A stretch of 64,000 bases of DNA from Haematobia irritans (taxonomy: Eukaryota > Arthropoda > Insecta > Diptera > Muscidae), in contig NC_134400.1 in NCBI RefSeq assembly GCF_050003625.1, positions 42,580,557 through 42,644,556 on the forward strand, given 5' to 3'. Numbering within the stretch: position 1 is the first letter of the stretch; every line of letters starts with the position of its first letter. The position numbers were made by a program, and so were the translations under genes. The notes under the pieces are model-generated. The model was not told the origin of the DNA. It ran no database searches and saw only the letters and a program-made list of their open reading frames with translations. Below are positions 48,495 to 60,721 of the stretch, one piece after another.

Positions 48495-49095
48495 TTGCAA
48501 AAAAGAAATCTGATTCAATCTCGAAATTAATTGAAATGTCATCAATAAGGAAAATTATAATATCAATTACAATTTTAATTGCACATTAAAAAATATTTCA
48601 AGTTAGGTTAAAGTGGCAGCCCGATTTATTTTTAGGCTCACTTAGGCTATTCAGTCCATTGTGATAATATTTCATTAAAAAATTAATTGATTTCATTAGC
48701 AAAGTTTTTAAGTGATTCAATTAACAATTAAATTGATGCAAAACTCAATTAATTGTTTCATCAAAAAGTTAACTATTTTTAATTACTTTTTTAACTGACT
48801 TCGTGTTTTTAGTTTGATTAAAAAATTGACTGTTTGAAATAAACGTTTAGTAAAAAATTAAAAAAAAATCCATCACTTCTTTTTAAGTGACTTAGTCTTC
48901 CCTGGTTGATTAAAATGTTAATTTTATCAATTAATTTTTTATTAAAAAATTTTTAAATTTTCAATCATTTACTTAAGTCAATTATTTAATTTTACTATCA
49001 TGATTAAAAAGTTAATTATACCAATTAATTTATTAATTGAAAAAAATTTCAAATTCAATTAATTGGAAATATTTTTGTGATTTTTTTTTCTTTGT
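48495..49095. mobile_element. Family E MITE (copy E3) with SINE tail insertion
   Basis: AATTAATTGAAATGTCATCA, many AATTAATT blocks and the end TTTTTTTTTCTTTG. A 5'-truncated SINE tail lies at 48604-48672 (minus strand), flanked by AATATTTCA. Confidence 0.65.
48604..48672 (-). mobile_element. 5'-truncated SINE, ~65 bp
   Basis: GGCAGCCCGATTTATTTTTA and GGCTATTCAGTCCATTGTGA are the SINE 3' end in reverse. Short duplication ATATTTCA on both sides. Confidence 0.75.
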
Positions 49096-49405
49096 TTTTT
49101 AATTTTAACATATTTGCCTTTTTGGCCATTTGGTGGATATAAAACAAAATAAAAGACAGAAGTGAAATTGAGAGGTATAATTTTTTGTTACAAGTCCTCA
49201 ACGATGGATAAAAAGGAAAATTTTCAATTTTTTCTATTTTACAAATTTTTCAATAAATAACATTACTTTTCAAAATTAACCAAATGTAATATTTTGAATT
49301 GAAAGCTAACAACAAATATACACTTAAATCAAAGACAGAAATGAAATTCAGAGGAATAATTTTTTGTTTCTACAAGTCTCCAAAGTAGCTCCAGGGTGGC
49401 AAAAA

Positions 49406-49657
49406 CACACCCAGAGAAGGAATATGATCACCCCAAACATGTTTTAAGAGCAAAATGTTATTTTTGGGTGGTGACCATGTAACATGGTTTTCGCAACCAT
49501 GTTATTTTCTCGGAAATCATGTATCTGATTTCGGCAAGCAGGTTATATTTGACGAGAAAATAACATTTTAGTGACAAACATGTTACATGGTCACCATACA
49601 ATAATAACATTTTGCTCTTGAAACATGTTTGAGGTGATCATATTCCTTCTCTGTGTG
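49406..49657. mobile_element. Long-TIR MITE (family F), 252 bp
   Basis: Arms of about 85 bp: AGAGAAGGAATATGATCACC then AGAGCAAAATGTTATT and GGTGACCATGTAACATG, repeated inverted at the right. Almost the whole element can fold into one hairpin. Confidence 0.85.
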
Positions 49658-49696
49658 CAGTTTTCACCTGTTTTTCAAACTTCTGAATAAATGTTT

Positions 49697-50897
49697 TTAT
49701 ACCCTTCACCACTACTGTGGTACAGGGTATAATAAGTTTGTGCATTTGTATGTAACGCCAAGAAGGAGTAATCATAGACCAACCTTTTAGTATACGGATC
49801 GGCTTAGAATTAAATTCTGAGTCGATTTAGCGATGTCCGTCTGTCTGTCCGTCTGTCTGTCTGTTGATGTATTTTTGTGTGCAAAGTACAGCTCGCAGTT
49901 TTAGTCCGATTGTCCTAAAATTTGGTATAGGGTCCTGTTTCGGCTCAAAGACGATCCCTATTGATTTTGGAAAAAATCGGTTCAGATTTACATATAGCTG
50001 CCATATATATTTTTCACCGATCTGGTCATAATTGGCGTGTATATCAACCGATCTTCCTCAAATTCCGTACATCCGAATATTTTATGAGTCTCGAAAAACT
50101 TGCAAAATATCAGCAAAATCGGTTCAGATTTAGATATAGCTCCCATATATAGCTTTCGCCCGATTTACACTCATTTGCCCACAGAGGCCAATTTTTTGCT
50201 CCGATTTAGTTGAAATTTTGCATAGGGAGTAGAATTAGCGTTGTAACTATGCGTGCCAAATTTGCTTGAAATCGGTTCAGATTTGGATAAATCTCCCATA
50301 TAAAGCTTTCGCCCGATTTACACTCATATGACCACAGAGGCCAATTTTTAACTCCGATTTAGTTGAAATTTTGCACAGAGAGTATAATTAGCATTGTTGC
50401 TAAGCGTGCTAAATTTGGTTGAAATCGGTTCAGATTTAGATATAGCTCCCATATATATGTTTTTCTGATTTCGACAAAAATGGTCAAAATACCAACATTT
50501 TCCTTGTAAAATCGCCACTGCTTAGTCGAAAAGTTGTAAAAATGACTCTAATTTTCCTAAACTTCTAATACATATATATCGAGCGATAAATCATAAATAA
50601 ACTTTTTCGAAGTTTCCTTAAAATTGCTTCAGATTTAAACGTTTCCCATATTTTTTTACTAACATTGTGTTCCACCCTAGTGCATTAGCCGACTTAAATT
50701 TTGAGTCTATAGATTTTGTAGAAGTCTATCAAATTCTTCCAGATCGAGTGATATTTAAATGTATGTATTTGGGACAAACCTTTATATATAGCCCCCAACA
50801 CATTTGACGGATGTGATATGGTATCGAAAATTTAGATCTACAAAGTGGTGCAGGGTATAATATAGTCGGCCCCGCCCGACTTTAGACTTTCCTTACT
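49697..50897 (+). mobile_element. Family B tandem-repeat element (copy B3), 1.2 kb
   Basis: TTTTTATACCCTTCACCACT start, TTCTGAGTCGATTTAGCGAT, (GTCT)n, four ~150-bp units. The same unique tail as B2 follows, ending with hairpin GTCGGCCCCGCCCGAC and CTTTCCTTACTGG. Confidence 0.85.
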
Positions 50898-51249
50898 GGT
50901 TTTTTAATTTTTTTTAATAGAAAACTCTTTTTAAATAGGAAGCTAACAACAAATATAAAATAAAACCAAAGACAGAAATGAAATTCAGAGGAATAATTTT
51001 ATGTTGCTACAAGTCCCCAAAGTACCAGCAAAATGGCCACAAAGAAAAAAATCCATTTTCAATTATCCGAATTTTTCAATCTTCTGCAAAAAATAACGTT
51101 ACTTTCCCAAAATTAACTAAATTTTATTTTCTTGAATGGAAAACTAACAACAAATATAAAACAAAGTCAAAGACAGAAATGAAATTCAGAGATATTCCTC
51201 AAAGTACCACCAAGAGAACAAAAAGGAAACAATTTTAATATTTTACATG

Positions 51250-51520
51250 TTCTTTCGTTTTGTTTGTTGTTGTTGGTTTCTCTTCAATCATTATTGTTGT
51301 TTTTGATCTCAGCATAAAACCATGCATTGACTAAACTACAAGTAGCTTAACCAACAGAGGAAAAATATGCTTGTCAAATTTATTTGGGCAAAGCCCTATA
51401 GATTGCAAGATGGTTGGATGTACAGCTGTTTCGGAAATACCACATTCCTCATCAGCATCCTTCTAGAGGAATGCCAAAGGATCCGAAAATGAAGTACTTC
51501 CTCATATGACAAGCTCATGA
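51250..51520 (+). repeat. Family H element (third copy)
   Basis: TGTTGTTTTTGATCTCAGC, AACCATGCATTGACTAAACT, TTATTTGGGCAAAGCCCTAT and CACATTCCTCATCAGCATCC, as at 55960-56110. Confidence 0.7.
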
Positions 51521-51699
51521 AATATGTATTGAAATTATCCAATTTATTAATTTCCAATAAAAAATTTTCCCATTGTAGGAAAATTACATACGTATTTGAA
51601 AGGTAAACATTTATCGAAATGTTTTTCAGTGTATCAAACATTTGGCTTTACATGAAATACATAAATTCAATCATATATACAGGTATGTATGGATGTATG

Positions 51700-53335
51700 T
51701 ATGTATTTATGCATATGACTGTTGATGGATACATTTTTTATTTGTTTGTTGGGTCTTCTGTTGTGTGATATGGCTACTCACCAAGTTGGACGAGGGGACA
51801 GTTAAATGGCGAGTGGTAGTTTTTCTTCACACAAACCCAAATCATGGGTTCTTAATGCTCAAAACTGGATTTGAGTAAACACTGTGGCACAAAATTCAAT
51901 TCAACATGACCATCACAAAAAAAGGTTTATGGTATGAAGAGAGCAAGTATTTTGTTGGTATACCTGTTGGCGCGGGGGTTGGTGTATAAAGACCAAAGAA
52001 CCCAACATTTATTAATGCAGTGTTGTATTACAATAACAAAAATGATGCAAGAGAGTCAAACAAATAGAGAGACATAGAGAGTGTGAGATTTATTGGAGAG
52101 TATGGTTGTGCGCATACATATGAGATGACTTTTCTCTAATAAGAGTGGTGTATTTCCAAATGTTGTTGCTCCTTCGTTTATTGGATACATGAAGATGGCC
52201 AAAAGCCAAAGCCATCAGTAGTTAACTATCATTTGAGAGCTCGGTTTCAACCAGGTCGCCTTAGTCTCTAGCAAACAAAAAAAAAATACAGACAAGTTGA
52301 TTTTTTTCTCCAATGTTTGTTAATTTTTCTTCTTCTGTTTTGAGAGATGAGCGTGTGTATGTATGCATAAGATTTTTTTAAAGAGCTAGTTAAATGTTGG
52401 TATAGAAAAAAAAAACAAATAAATGCCGAAGATTTATAAAAAAGAATATGTATTTTTGCTATAACATAAATTTTAAAGTTTTCGGTAATTAAATAAATTA
52501 AGGAAGTGTTTTTATTTAGTTTGTGAAAACCAACTGAAAAAAAATCGATTTTATGTTGCGCATTAATCGAGAAAAAGAAGCAGCATCGTATACAAGAATA
52601 AAAAGTGTCCACCTTACGCCATAAGCATTCCGAGTGTGGTGCGTGTATGTGTGTGTTTCTGTCATATGATAGCCACAGTGTATTATGAGAGTTGGCGGCT
52701 TACGTTCGACATGGCTAAAACCTCGTGGTGAATTACAATTAATAGCTACATGGTGGTGGGGTGGTGAAATAATAACGTTGTAGTCAACTACCCCCGCCTA
52801 TGGTCTCTTCACACACATCTTCCATTTGCTTTTAGCCAAGTTGAAAAAGAAAAGAATCATAAAACAAAGGAAAATCCACAATAAAATCAAGCACAAGGAA
52901 AATCGAATGATAAGGAAAAAATCTATAAAGAAAAATCTGTGTTATGTCTTAATGCGGCAAAGAAAATGTTTAAAAGTATGGAAAGTTATTGAAGTGTGTG
53001 AGTGCAAAATAGGACGATAAAGAAAAAAAACAAAATTATACAATCAAAGGATATGATTTTATAAGAAAGAAATAATTAAATAAATATATACCACGTTTTG
53101 TGTAAGAGAAATAATTGAAAAGAAAAAGTGCAAGTCTATTGGAAAACAGATATTTCCAGAATATTGGCTTAAAGGAAAAAAAGAAATATAAAAAAATTGC
53201 TACAAAAAAGTGATCAATAATAAATTAGTTAATGTGAAAAATAAACAAAATTTTTAATGTTAATGTCTAACTGGTGAATATTTTTCTACAATGAATTTAA
53301 AAGGAGTCTCGTATATATGGAAATATGAAAGGTAA
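51700..53335 (+). other. Repeat-poor island, possible 5' part of an unknown gene
   Basis: The longest stretch without any of the window's repeat families. Features: GAGA-rich DNA near 52060-52090, a pyrimidine-rich acceptor TTTGCTTTTAG (ending 52835), a long A-rich leader-like segment, ATG at 53291 (reading MNLKGVSYIWKYE) and a donor GAAAGGTAATA at 53327-53337. No homology recognised and no downstream exon found in the window, so function is unknown. Confidence 0.25.
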
Positions 53336-53399
53336 TAATATTTCTCCATACACACAAAGAAAATTTCATTAAAACTGTGTCAATCACATCCTTGATATA

Positions 53400-55860
53400 A
53401 CGAAACATTTCCATTGTGGCAATGAGATAATTCTATATGGGACCTTGCCAAATTAGATTTCCAATTTCGGGCAAATCGAATAAAAGTTGGGATATCTAGA
53501 AGCCTAAGAAGTAAATCGGGAGATCAGTATATGCGATACACACTATAATCGGAACACCATGAATTTCAAATTTGATAAAAATTAGGGTGTGTATACGGCC
53601 TAGAAGTCAAATTGGGAGATCGGTTATATGGGGGTTATACCAAAACATGGACAGATACGCACCCTATTCGGTGCACCTTCTTGTGGACCAAAAATACCTT
53701 CAGATCTTCAATTTCAACCAAATTGGATAACAATTGAGACGACTAGACGCCTATGAAGTCAAATCGGGGGATCGGTCTATATGGGAGCTTTACCACTACA
53801 TGGACCGATACACACCATATTCTGCACACGACCTCACGGACCTATAACACCTCTAGATTTTGAATTTCAGATGAATCCGATAAAAATTGGTTTGCCTATA
53901 CGGCCAAGAAGTGAACTCTGGAGATCGGTCTATACGGGGACTATTCCAAAATATTTGGCACACCTCCTTGTGGACTTAAGCAGCTTCAAATTTCGGGTGT
54001 ATACAAGCCTAAGAAGTAAATCGGGAGATCAGTCTATATGGGGCCTATACCAAAACATTGACCGATACATATTCAGCACAGCACCTCGTGGACCTAAAAT
54101 ACCTCTAGGTTTTGAGTTTTAGCAGAGTTGGATTAAAATTGGGGTTGGACCTAAAATACCTATAGATGTTTAATTTCAGCCGAAAAAGTAGGTTGCCTAT
54201 ACGCCCCAGAAATCAAATCGGGAGATCGGTCTATATGGGAGCTATGCCACGACATGGACAACACAACAAATTAAACGATACGCACCATATTCGGCAGATT
54301 CCCTCGTGGACCTAAAATACATCTAGATTTTGAATTTGCCTATATGCCCAGGGATTGAAATCGGGAGATCGGTCTATACGGTACGGGGACTATTCCAAAA
54401 TATGGAACGATTCACGCCTTATTTGACACACCTCCTTGTGGACCTAAAATACCTTCAGATCTTCAATTTCAACCAAATTGGATAACAATTGAGAGGACTA
54501 GACGCCAATGAAATCAAATCGGGAGATCGGTCTATATGGGAGCTATACCACAACATGGACCGATACACCCCATATTCTGCACTCGACCTCATTGACCTAA
54601 AACTCCTCTAGATTTTGAATTTCAATGAATACGATAAAAATTAGCTTGTCTATACGGCCAAGAAGTGAACTCTGGAGATCGGTCTATACGGGGACTATTC
54701 CAAAATATTTGAAATATTTGGCACACCTCCTTGTGGACTTAAGTAGCTTCAAATTTCCAACCTCAGACAAATCGTATAAAAATTGGGGTGTCTAGAAGCC
54801 TAAGAAGTAAATCGGGAGATCAGTCTATATAGGGCCTATACCAAAACATTCACCGATGCATATTCAGCACAGCACCTCGTGGACCTAAAATACCTCTAGA
54901 TTGAATTTTAGCAGAATTTGATTAATACTGGGGTTGGACCTAAAATACCTATAGATTTTTAATTTCAGCCGAATCGGATAAAATGTAGGTTGCCTACACG
55001 TCCCAGAAATTAAATCGGAGATCGGTCTATATGGGGAATATTCCAAAATATAGACCGATACGCACCATATTTGGCACAACTATTTGTGGACTAAAAGATT
55101 TCCAAGTCAAATCGGGAAATCGATCTATGTGGGAGCTATACCAAAACCTGGCCCGATATACACCTTATTCGGGACAACTATTTGTGGACCTAAAATACCT
55201 TTCCTCGTGGACATTAAATTCCTCTAGGTTTTGAATTTTAGCAGAATTGGATAAAAATTGCGGTGTCTATACACCAAAGAAGTCAAATCGGGAGATCAGT
55301 CTGTATGGGGACTATTCCAAAATATGGACTGCACCATTTTCGGCACACCTATTTGTGGACCTAAGATTAGGTTAGGTTATAATTACGGCAGCCCGATATA
55401 TCTGGCTCACTAAGACTATTGAGTCCATTGTGTTACCACAGTGGTGAACTTCTCTCTTATCACTGAGTGCTGTCCGATTCTATATTTAGGTCAATGACAC
55501 AGGACCTCCTTTTACAGCCGAGTCCTAACAGCGTTCCACATTGCGGTGAAACCATTTAGAGAAGCTTTGAAACACATAGAAATGTCACCAGCATTACTGA
55601 GGGGATAATCCACCGCTAAAAAACTTTTTGTTGTTCGATTGAATCTGGGGTTGAACCCACGACCCCTAGTATGCATGGCGGGCATGCTAACCACGGGAGA
55701 CACCGTGGTGCAATGGTGTGCACCTAAAATAGCTCTAGATTTCCCATTTCAGGCAAATCGGATGAAAAGTGCAGTGTCTATATGGGAGCGATATCAAATT
55801 TGAACCGATATAGCCAATCTTCAAACTTGACCTGTGTGCAAACAAAAAACGAATCTGTTA
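53400..55860 (+). mobile_element. Family C tandem-repeat element, ~2.4 kb, with SINE
   Basis: About 14 diverged units near 152 bp (GGGAGATCGGTCTATATGGG, ACATGGACCGATACACACCA, GTGGACCTAAAATACCTCTA; for example 54523 and 54675). No clear end structures were found. A full-length SINE interrupts it at 55370-55720. Confidence 0.75.
55370..55720 (-). mobile_element. Full-length diverged SINE (minus strand)
   Basis: From the tail GATTAGGTTAGGTTAT through GGCAGCCCGATATATCTGGC to box B (GGTTGAACCC in reverse) and CACCGTGGTGCAATGG-type head sequence at 55700-55715. More diverged than copies 1 and 2, so older. Confidence 0.85.
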
Positions 55861-55959
55861 CAATTCAAAACGATAGCGCCTTTATTGAAGATTACAGCGT
55901 TACATTACAACTGAAAGACAGACTGCCAGACGGACATGGTTATATTGATTTATAATTAT

Positions 55960-56260
55960 TTTGTTGTTTTTGATTTCAGCTTAAAACCATGCATTGACTA
56001 AACTACAAGTATAGCTTTATCAACAGAGGAAAAGAATGTTTGTCAAATTTATTTGGGCAAAGCCCTTCAGACTGCAAGATAGTTGGATGGACGCACGTTT
56101 CGGAATTACCACATTTCTCATCAGCATCCTCTACTTGCAGCAAAACTATCAACCAATTATCAGAATAAATTCAGGCAGTTCACTAAACCCAAAGTGAACC
56201 ACACTTGAACCTTCCGAAAAAAGGTTCATATTTTCTTATCTATCTAAGTTATTTTCTTAT
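55960..56260 (+). repeat. Family H element (fourth copy)
   Basis: TTGTTTTTGATTTCAGCTTA, GGGCAAAGCCCTTCAGACTG, CGCACGTTTCGGAATTACCA and GTTCACTAAACCCAAAGTGA match the H parts at 15 and 17 kb in reverse. Confidence 0.7.
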
Positions 56261-56411
56261 CTAAAAGTTAAATAGTTGTCTTCCCAGTCAGTTGGGAAAT
56301 ATCTCATCTATTATAAATGCATTTTGAAACAAAAACTAAAATTTAAATAATTTGAATCAATTAAAAATTTTCGATTAGGCAGAATAAAAAAGATTCTGGC
56401 AGAATCTTATT

Positions 56412-56550
56412 TAGCCCCCACTATGGATTGAGGGATGTGTTTATATGGACCGATATGAAGAATTTTTTGAATGATTATTAACCAGATCGGATGAATTTTG
56501 CTCCTCCAGGAAGATTCAGAAATCAAATTAGGCGGTCGGTTTATATGTAC
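56412..56550 (-). repeat. Single family A unit fragment
   Basis: TTTATATGGACCGATATG, CAGATCGGATGAATTTTGCT and GGTCGGTTTATATG are one ~150-bp A unit outside any complete element. Confidence 0.65.
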
Positions 56551-56559
56551 GCAAAAATA

Positions 56560-56900
56560 TTTCTTTCCTCCCAAACTTAATTTTAGACAAACAAATATCG
56601 TCTCCCATTTGTTTTTCGCTGTTTGGAAGAAAAATATATACATTTTGTGATCGTGTGAACGTTGATGTAAAAACAATTTCATCTGCATCTTTCCTCACAT
56701 CTTTCTCCTTGTCTGTAATATAAACAATGTAGGAGAAATTATTTCATTTTATAATTTTTTTTTAAATTGTACCTTTCGTCTGGACGGAGAATCGCAGACC
56801 ATACAGTTTGTAAGCCAACACCCTATTTACTGAGCTATATACATTGCTGTCATCAACAGACAATTGTCGCTATAGCCATCAAAGCTATATATTTGTTCGA
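56560..56900 (-). mobile_element. P-type fragment and tRNA-like SINE L
   Basis: 56560-56660 matches 15380-15470 (TTTCTTTCCTCCCAAAC). 56690-56840 matches the L family (CTGGACGGAGAATCGCAGAC, TTGTAAGCCAACACCC), with its box B damaged. Confidence 0.5.
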
Positions 56901-57016
56901 ATTGGCTAGCTTTGGCGCGAATTATGGCCTTCCAACAACCTACAAAACACTCTCACGCTGCACGAAACTGGTTGTATTTGGTCCCATTCCCTACGAAGTG
57001 CCGTCTTCAAAGCAGT

Positions 57017-57175
57017 GGCTTCACTGCAATGTGGAACGCCGTTCGGACTCGGCTATAAAAGGAGGTCCCTTGTCATTGAGCTTAACATGGAATCGGGCAG
57101 CTCTCAGTGATAAGAGAGAAGTTCACCACTGTGGTATCACAATGGCCTGAATAATCTAAGTGAGCCTGATACATC
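57017..57175 (+). mobile_element. SINE body fragment
   Basis: GCAATGTGGAACGCCGTTCG, CGGGCAGCTCTCAGTGATAA and AGCCTGATACATCA of the main SINE; head and CCTAA tail absent. It abuts the truncated transposase gene. Confidence 0.8.
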
Positions 57176-57198
57176 ATTCAAAAAACTAGTTAACACCC

Positions 57199-57894
57199 GC
57201 TTCAATCAGATCCCAGAAGCTATGAAAATGCTGCTTTTCAAGCCACAGGTACAGATGGCTTGCCAAACCAGATATTTCTTTGCTAACTTTGACAGTTTTA
57301 TGTGCTTGAAAATATCTGCTACCTTTCCCCTTCCTTTTGCCGTATAAAACTCCTGCCCCGGAAGCTGCATGTAGTCGGCTTTGACGTAGGTTTCGTCGTC
57401 CATTACCACGCAGTCAAACTTCGTCAGCATCGTCGTGTACAGCCTCCGGTATCGCGCTTTGGCCGTCGTATTTTGTTTATCATCGCGATTTGGAGTCACT
57501 ACCTTCTTGTAAGTCGATAGTCCGGCTCGTTTTTTGCCTCGATGCATGGTTGTAGACGATACACCCAGCTTATTTGCGGCATCTCGGAGAGAGAGGTTAG
57601 GGTTTCGCTTGAAACTACCGGCAACTTTCTTTGTCGTCTCAGCGACTTCCGGTTTTCGATTACCCCCGATCCAGACTTCCTGGCTGTCGACAAACGTTCC
57701 CCAAACACTTTAATTAAATTTGTAACGGTTGATTTGGCAACTTTTAGCGATTTTGTCAGCTTAGCGTGCGAGTAGCTCGGATTTTCGCGATGCGCGAGCA
57801 AAATTTTGATACGCTGCTCTTCTTGCTTGGACGGCATTTTGACAACTGAAGAGTGAATTCCAAAATCAAAATAGGAGCAACATTCTACACACAC
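57199..57894 (-). pseudogene. Tc1-like transposase, 5' part only
   Basis: Minus strand. The N-terminal HTH part (MPSKQEEQRIKILLAHRENP, HAKLTKSLKVAKSTVTNLIK) starts at about 57837. A frame break near 57540 leads to a second stretch with the first catalytic Asp (CVVMDDETYVKADYMQLPGQ) and KKYLVWQAICTCGLKSSIFI. It stops there: the second and third acidic residues are missing and a SINE fragment follows. Inactive. Confidence 0.85.
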
Positions 57895-57919
57895 ACACCT
57901 TCAAAATGAGGGGTGTTCA

Positions 57920-58839
57920 GGACTGTTTTTCATATGTTTGGCTATAAACATTATATGTTTGGAACACAAACTTTTAAACACAATATTTTTGAGTGCAAGC
58001 ATATAATGTTCATAAACTAGCATAACATGTTTGGGACATATATGTTAATATGTTAGAACATATTATGTTTGGGACATAAAATGTTTGTAAATATAATATG
58101 CTTGGATGCAAACATATATTAATTTAGAAATAGTCTATAAACATATATGTGTTTAGTAGCTTGGAGCGCTATTTAACAGGGAGCGATATTGAATTAAGTT
58201 GGTGGTTGTTGCTTGTTATTACAAAATTTACATTTTATTTTTCCTTGGGCAATTGATCAGCTACTTCTTTGATCCTTACAAACTGTGTGGTCCGCTGTTC
58301 GAATCCCCGTCCGGCAAAAGGTAAAATTAAAATAAAAAAAATTGAATAATTTCTTCTACAATGTTTGTATTACAGAAAAAGGTGCTAAGAACTAAAAAAT
58401 GTCGTGGAAGTGAGAAAGATGTGGGGGAATATACAATTAGGCAGAAACAAAATTTTGAGCATTCAGGTCGAAAACCTATGTTGTTAGCACTTATATTACC
58501 TGTTTATTTTCATAATTCCTTATGATTGTAAATATATAAATAAATAAATAAAATTTTGAGCACAATATTGTTTGGGAGCATTTTTTTTAAGCATATAATA
58601 TTTTTGGGTGCAAAATGCTTCCAAACATATTATATGTTCACAAAATAACATATTGTTTTTTGGAAGACAACATTATTGAATTTGGATGCAAAAATACAAA
58701 ATGTTTGGAACTTAGACTACCCAAACATATATTGTTTAGACCAATATGCTTTCAAACATATTATATATTGGAAGAGATCAAACATATAAATGTTTGGGCA
58801 ATACCCAAAAATGTATATGCTTGAAGCAAAATATGTTTG
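57920..58839 (+). mobile_element. Family G element (copy G2)
   Basis: Opposite orientation to G1 at 33898-34835 and nearly identical over ~900 bp (GACTGTTTTTCATATGTTTG to GAAGCAAAATATGTTTG). It includes a tRNA-like stretch at 58249-58318 with box B TGTTCGAATCCCCGTCCGG. The terminal CACGGATGAAAAA of G1 is missing here. Confidence 0.8.
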
Positions 58840-59344
58840 GGAGTATATGTTATAGAAGCGATTTTTTATGAGGGTGTGGTCATACTTGTCGGTGATGGTC
58901 TTCAATATTTTATTGCCGCTGTTCTTAAATATTGAGAACTCTTCCAATATTCAAATATTTTACATAGCAAAGCAGATTCCGTAATATATGAATCCATTTC
59001 ATTTTCATTTTTTACTCTTCTCGATTTTATTGGTCGTGTCATGTTTTTCCCATATGGAGGACTTTGAACTTTTTGTGTTTTGGTTTTATTCCTATTTGTG
59101 TGTTTTGGCACAATTCGATATGAAATAAATTATTAAAAAAGATTCGGCTTCGTGGGCGATTATCGATTTGTGGTCGAAGCTTCGTATAAATGTGTGGTCT
59201 CTGATTCTCTTAAAAATCCCTCAACGAGATTGCCATTCAGCCAAGGGGCAAATAAATTTTCAACTCTAAAAGGTCTATAGGAATTCCAAAATCTTTCGAC
59301 GAGTTTCTCGAAAATCTCTTATCGAGATGAATATACAATTAAGA
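58840..59344. other. Unassigned stretch
   Basis: No gene or repeat family recognised between G2 and the nested SINE. Confidence 0.3.
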
Positions 59345-59512
59345 AGGAACCGTCGTGGTACAATGGTTAGTGTGAACGCCTTGCAACCAAAGGGTCTTGG
59401 GTTCAATACTAGTTTCGATCAAACACCAAACAGTTTTTCAGCGCGGATTATACCCTCTCGGTAATGCTGGTGACATTACAGAGTGCTTCAAAGCATCTCT
59501 ACACGCAGAGAA

Positions 59513-60585
59513 GAAACATGATTGTCACAATCATATTCGAAGAGCAAAATAATATGATAGGAGCTATTTTTGTGGCGACCATGTAACATTTTCACCTGCA
59601 ACCATATTGGCTCAGTGAACATGATTCTAAGAAAAATAAAATTGTCCTTATTTAAAATGTTATTATATTGATAAAAAGAATTTTGTTTCCATCAAAAGAC
59701 AATGGTCACGATCTAAAATGTTATGGTATTCGTCAAAAATGTTTTTCTTCCAGTTAAAAGAACATGGTCACAACTTAAAATCTTTTGATCTTTATGGAAA
59801 AAACTTTTTTCGTCGTCGAAAAAGGACGCCACTTGAGAAAAGAAAACACAAAATTAACTTTATTTATTTGTTCTTATTTATTTATAAACTAATTCATTCT
59901 TTATTTGTATTTATAATGTCGTGCAAGAACATCACATATTTTTACACACTCTATTATGGTTCAATTTCAACAATAAGTAATCATGTACCAACGCAGACAT
60001 CATATAACTGCAAATAAAAATAAATTATACAATATATCAAAATGCAGACCAAAAAACAGGTACATTTTTTTTCAATTACACTTTCCTTTTTTGTGTTCAC
60101 ATAAAACCACGTGCCACTTCTGATAAATTAATTAACACAAAACACATTAATTCCGAATTTTCAGTTCATTCCAAGCAACAATCAACACACGACTGACGCG
60201 CAAAATGAAAATCGTGTGTACCTGCTCAATGTTTTTATAAAATTCTTTTCACTGCTAAAAATTAAAAAATTAAATGGTCACAACGAACATGGTCTTTATG
60301 GCCATGTAATGGTTCTAGACATGTCTATACGTAACCTGTAAAAATACTTTTTTCTCTGCAAAAAGTAAAAAATTGAATGGTCAGGAACATGATTTTCCCG
60401 ACCATGTAATGGTCTCAAATTCTATCATTTAAATAATAGAACATGTTTGCGGCATTTGAGAACCATTTAAATGCTTATTGCCAACATATATTTTTCTCCG
60501 TTCGAAAATTATTTTTACAAAGACAAAATACATTGTTTTCGCGACAATTACCTACTCTAGATAAGCATTAAATTGATGCGGCATG
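59513..60585. mobile_element. F-like element inside the SINE
   Basis: Begins CACGCAGAGAAGAAACATGA and carries GAGCAAAATAATATGATAGG and GGCGACCATGTAACATTTTC, related to family F at 49406. Repeated ACCATGTAATGGTC-type motifs lie toward the right (60300-60420). No gene; right edge approximate. Confidence 0.55.
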
Positions 60586-60721
60586 GTGGTTTCACTCTAA
60601 TGTGAATCGCTGTTCGGACTCGGCTATATAAATGAGACAAACATAGAATTCTGGAAACACTAATTGATGTGATAGGGAAGTTTACGACTTGTGGTATCAC
60701 AATGGACTGAAAAGTCTACAC

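Larger units (their letters stand above)
49140..51240. repeat. Family R ~185-bp tandem repeat, split by F and B3
   Basis: AAGACAGAARTGAAATTSAGAG recurs near 49155, 49335, 50970 and 51170 with ACAAATATAMAMMAAA before it. The insertions at 49406-49657 and 49697-50897 separate the two pairs. Confidence 0.65.

Noticed and set aside
52826..53020. Lys/Arg-rich 64-codon frame
   Set aside because: Composition of A-rich leader-like DNA; no homology or codon signal.
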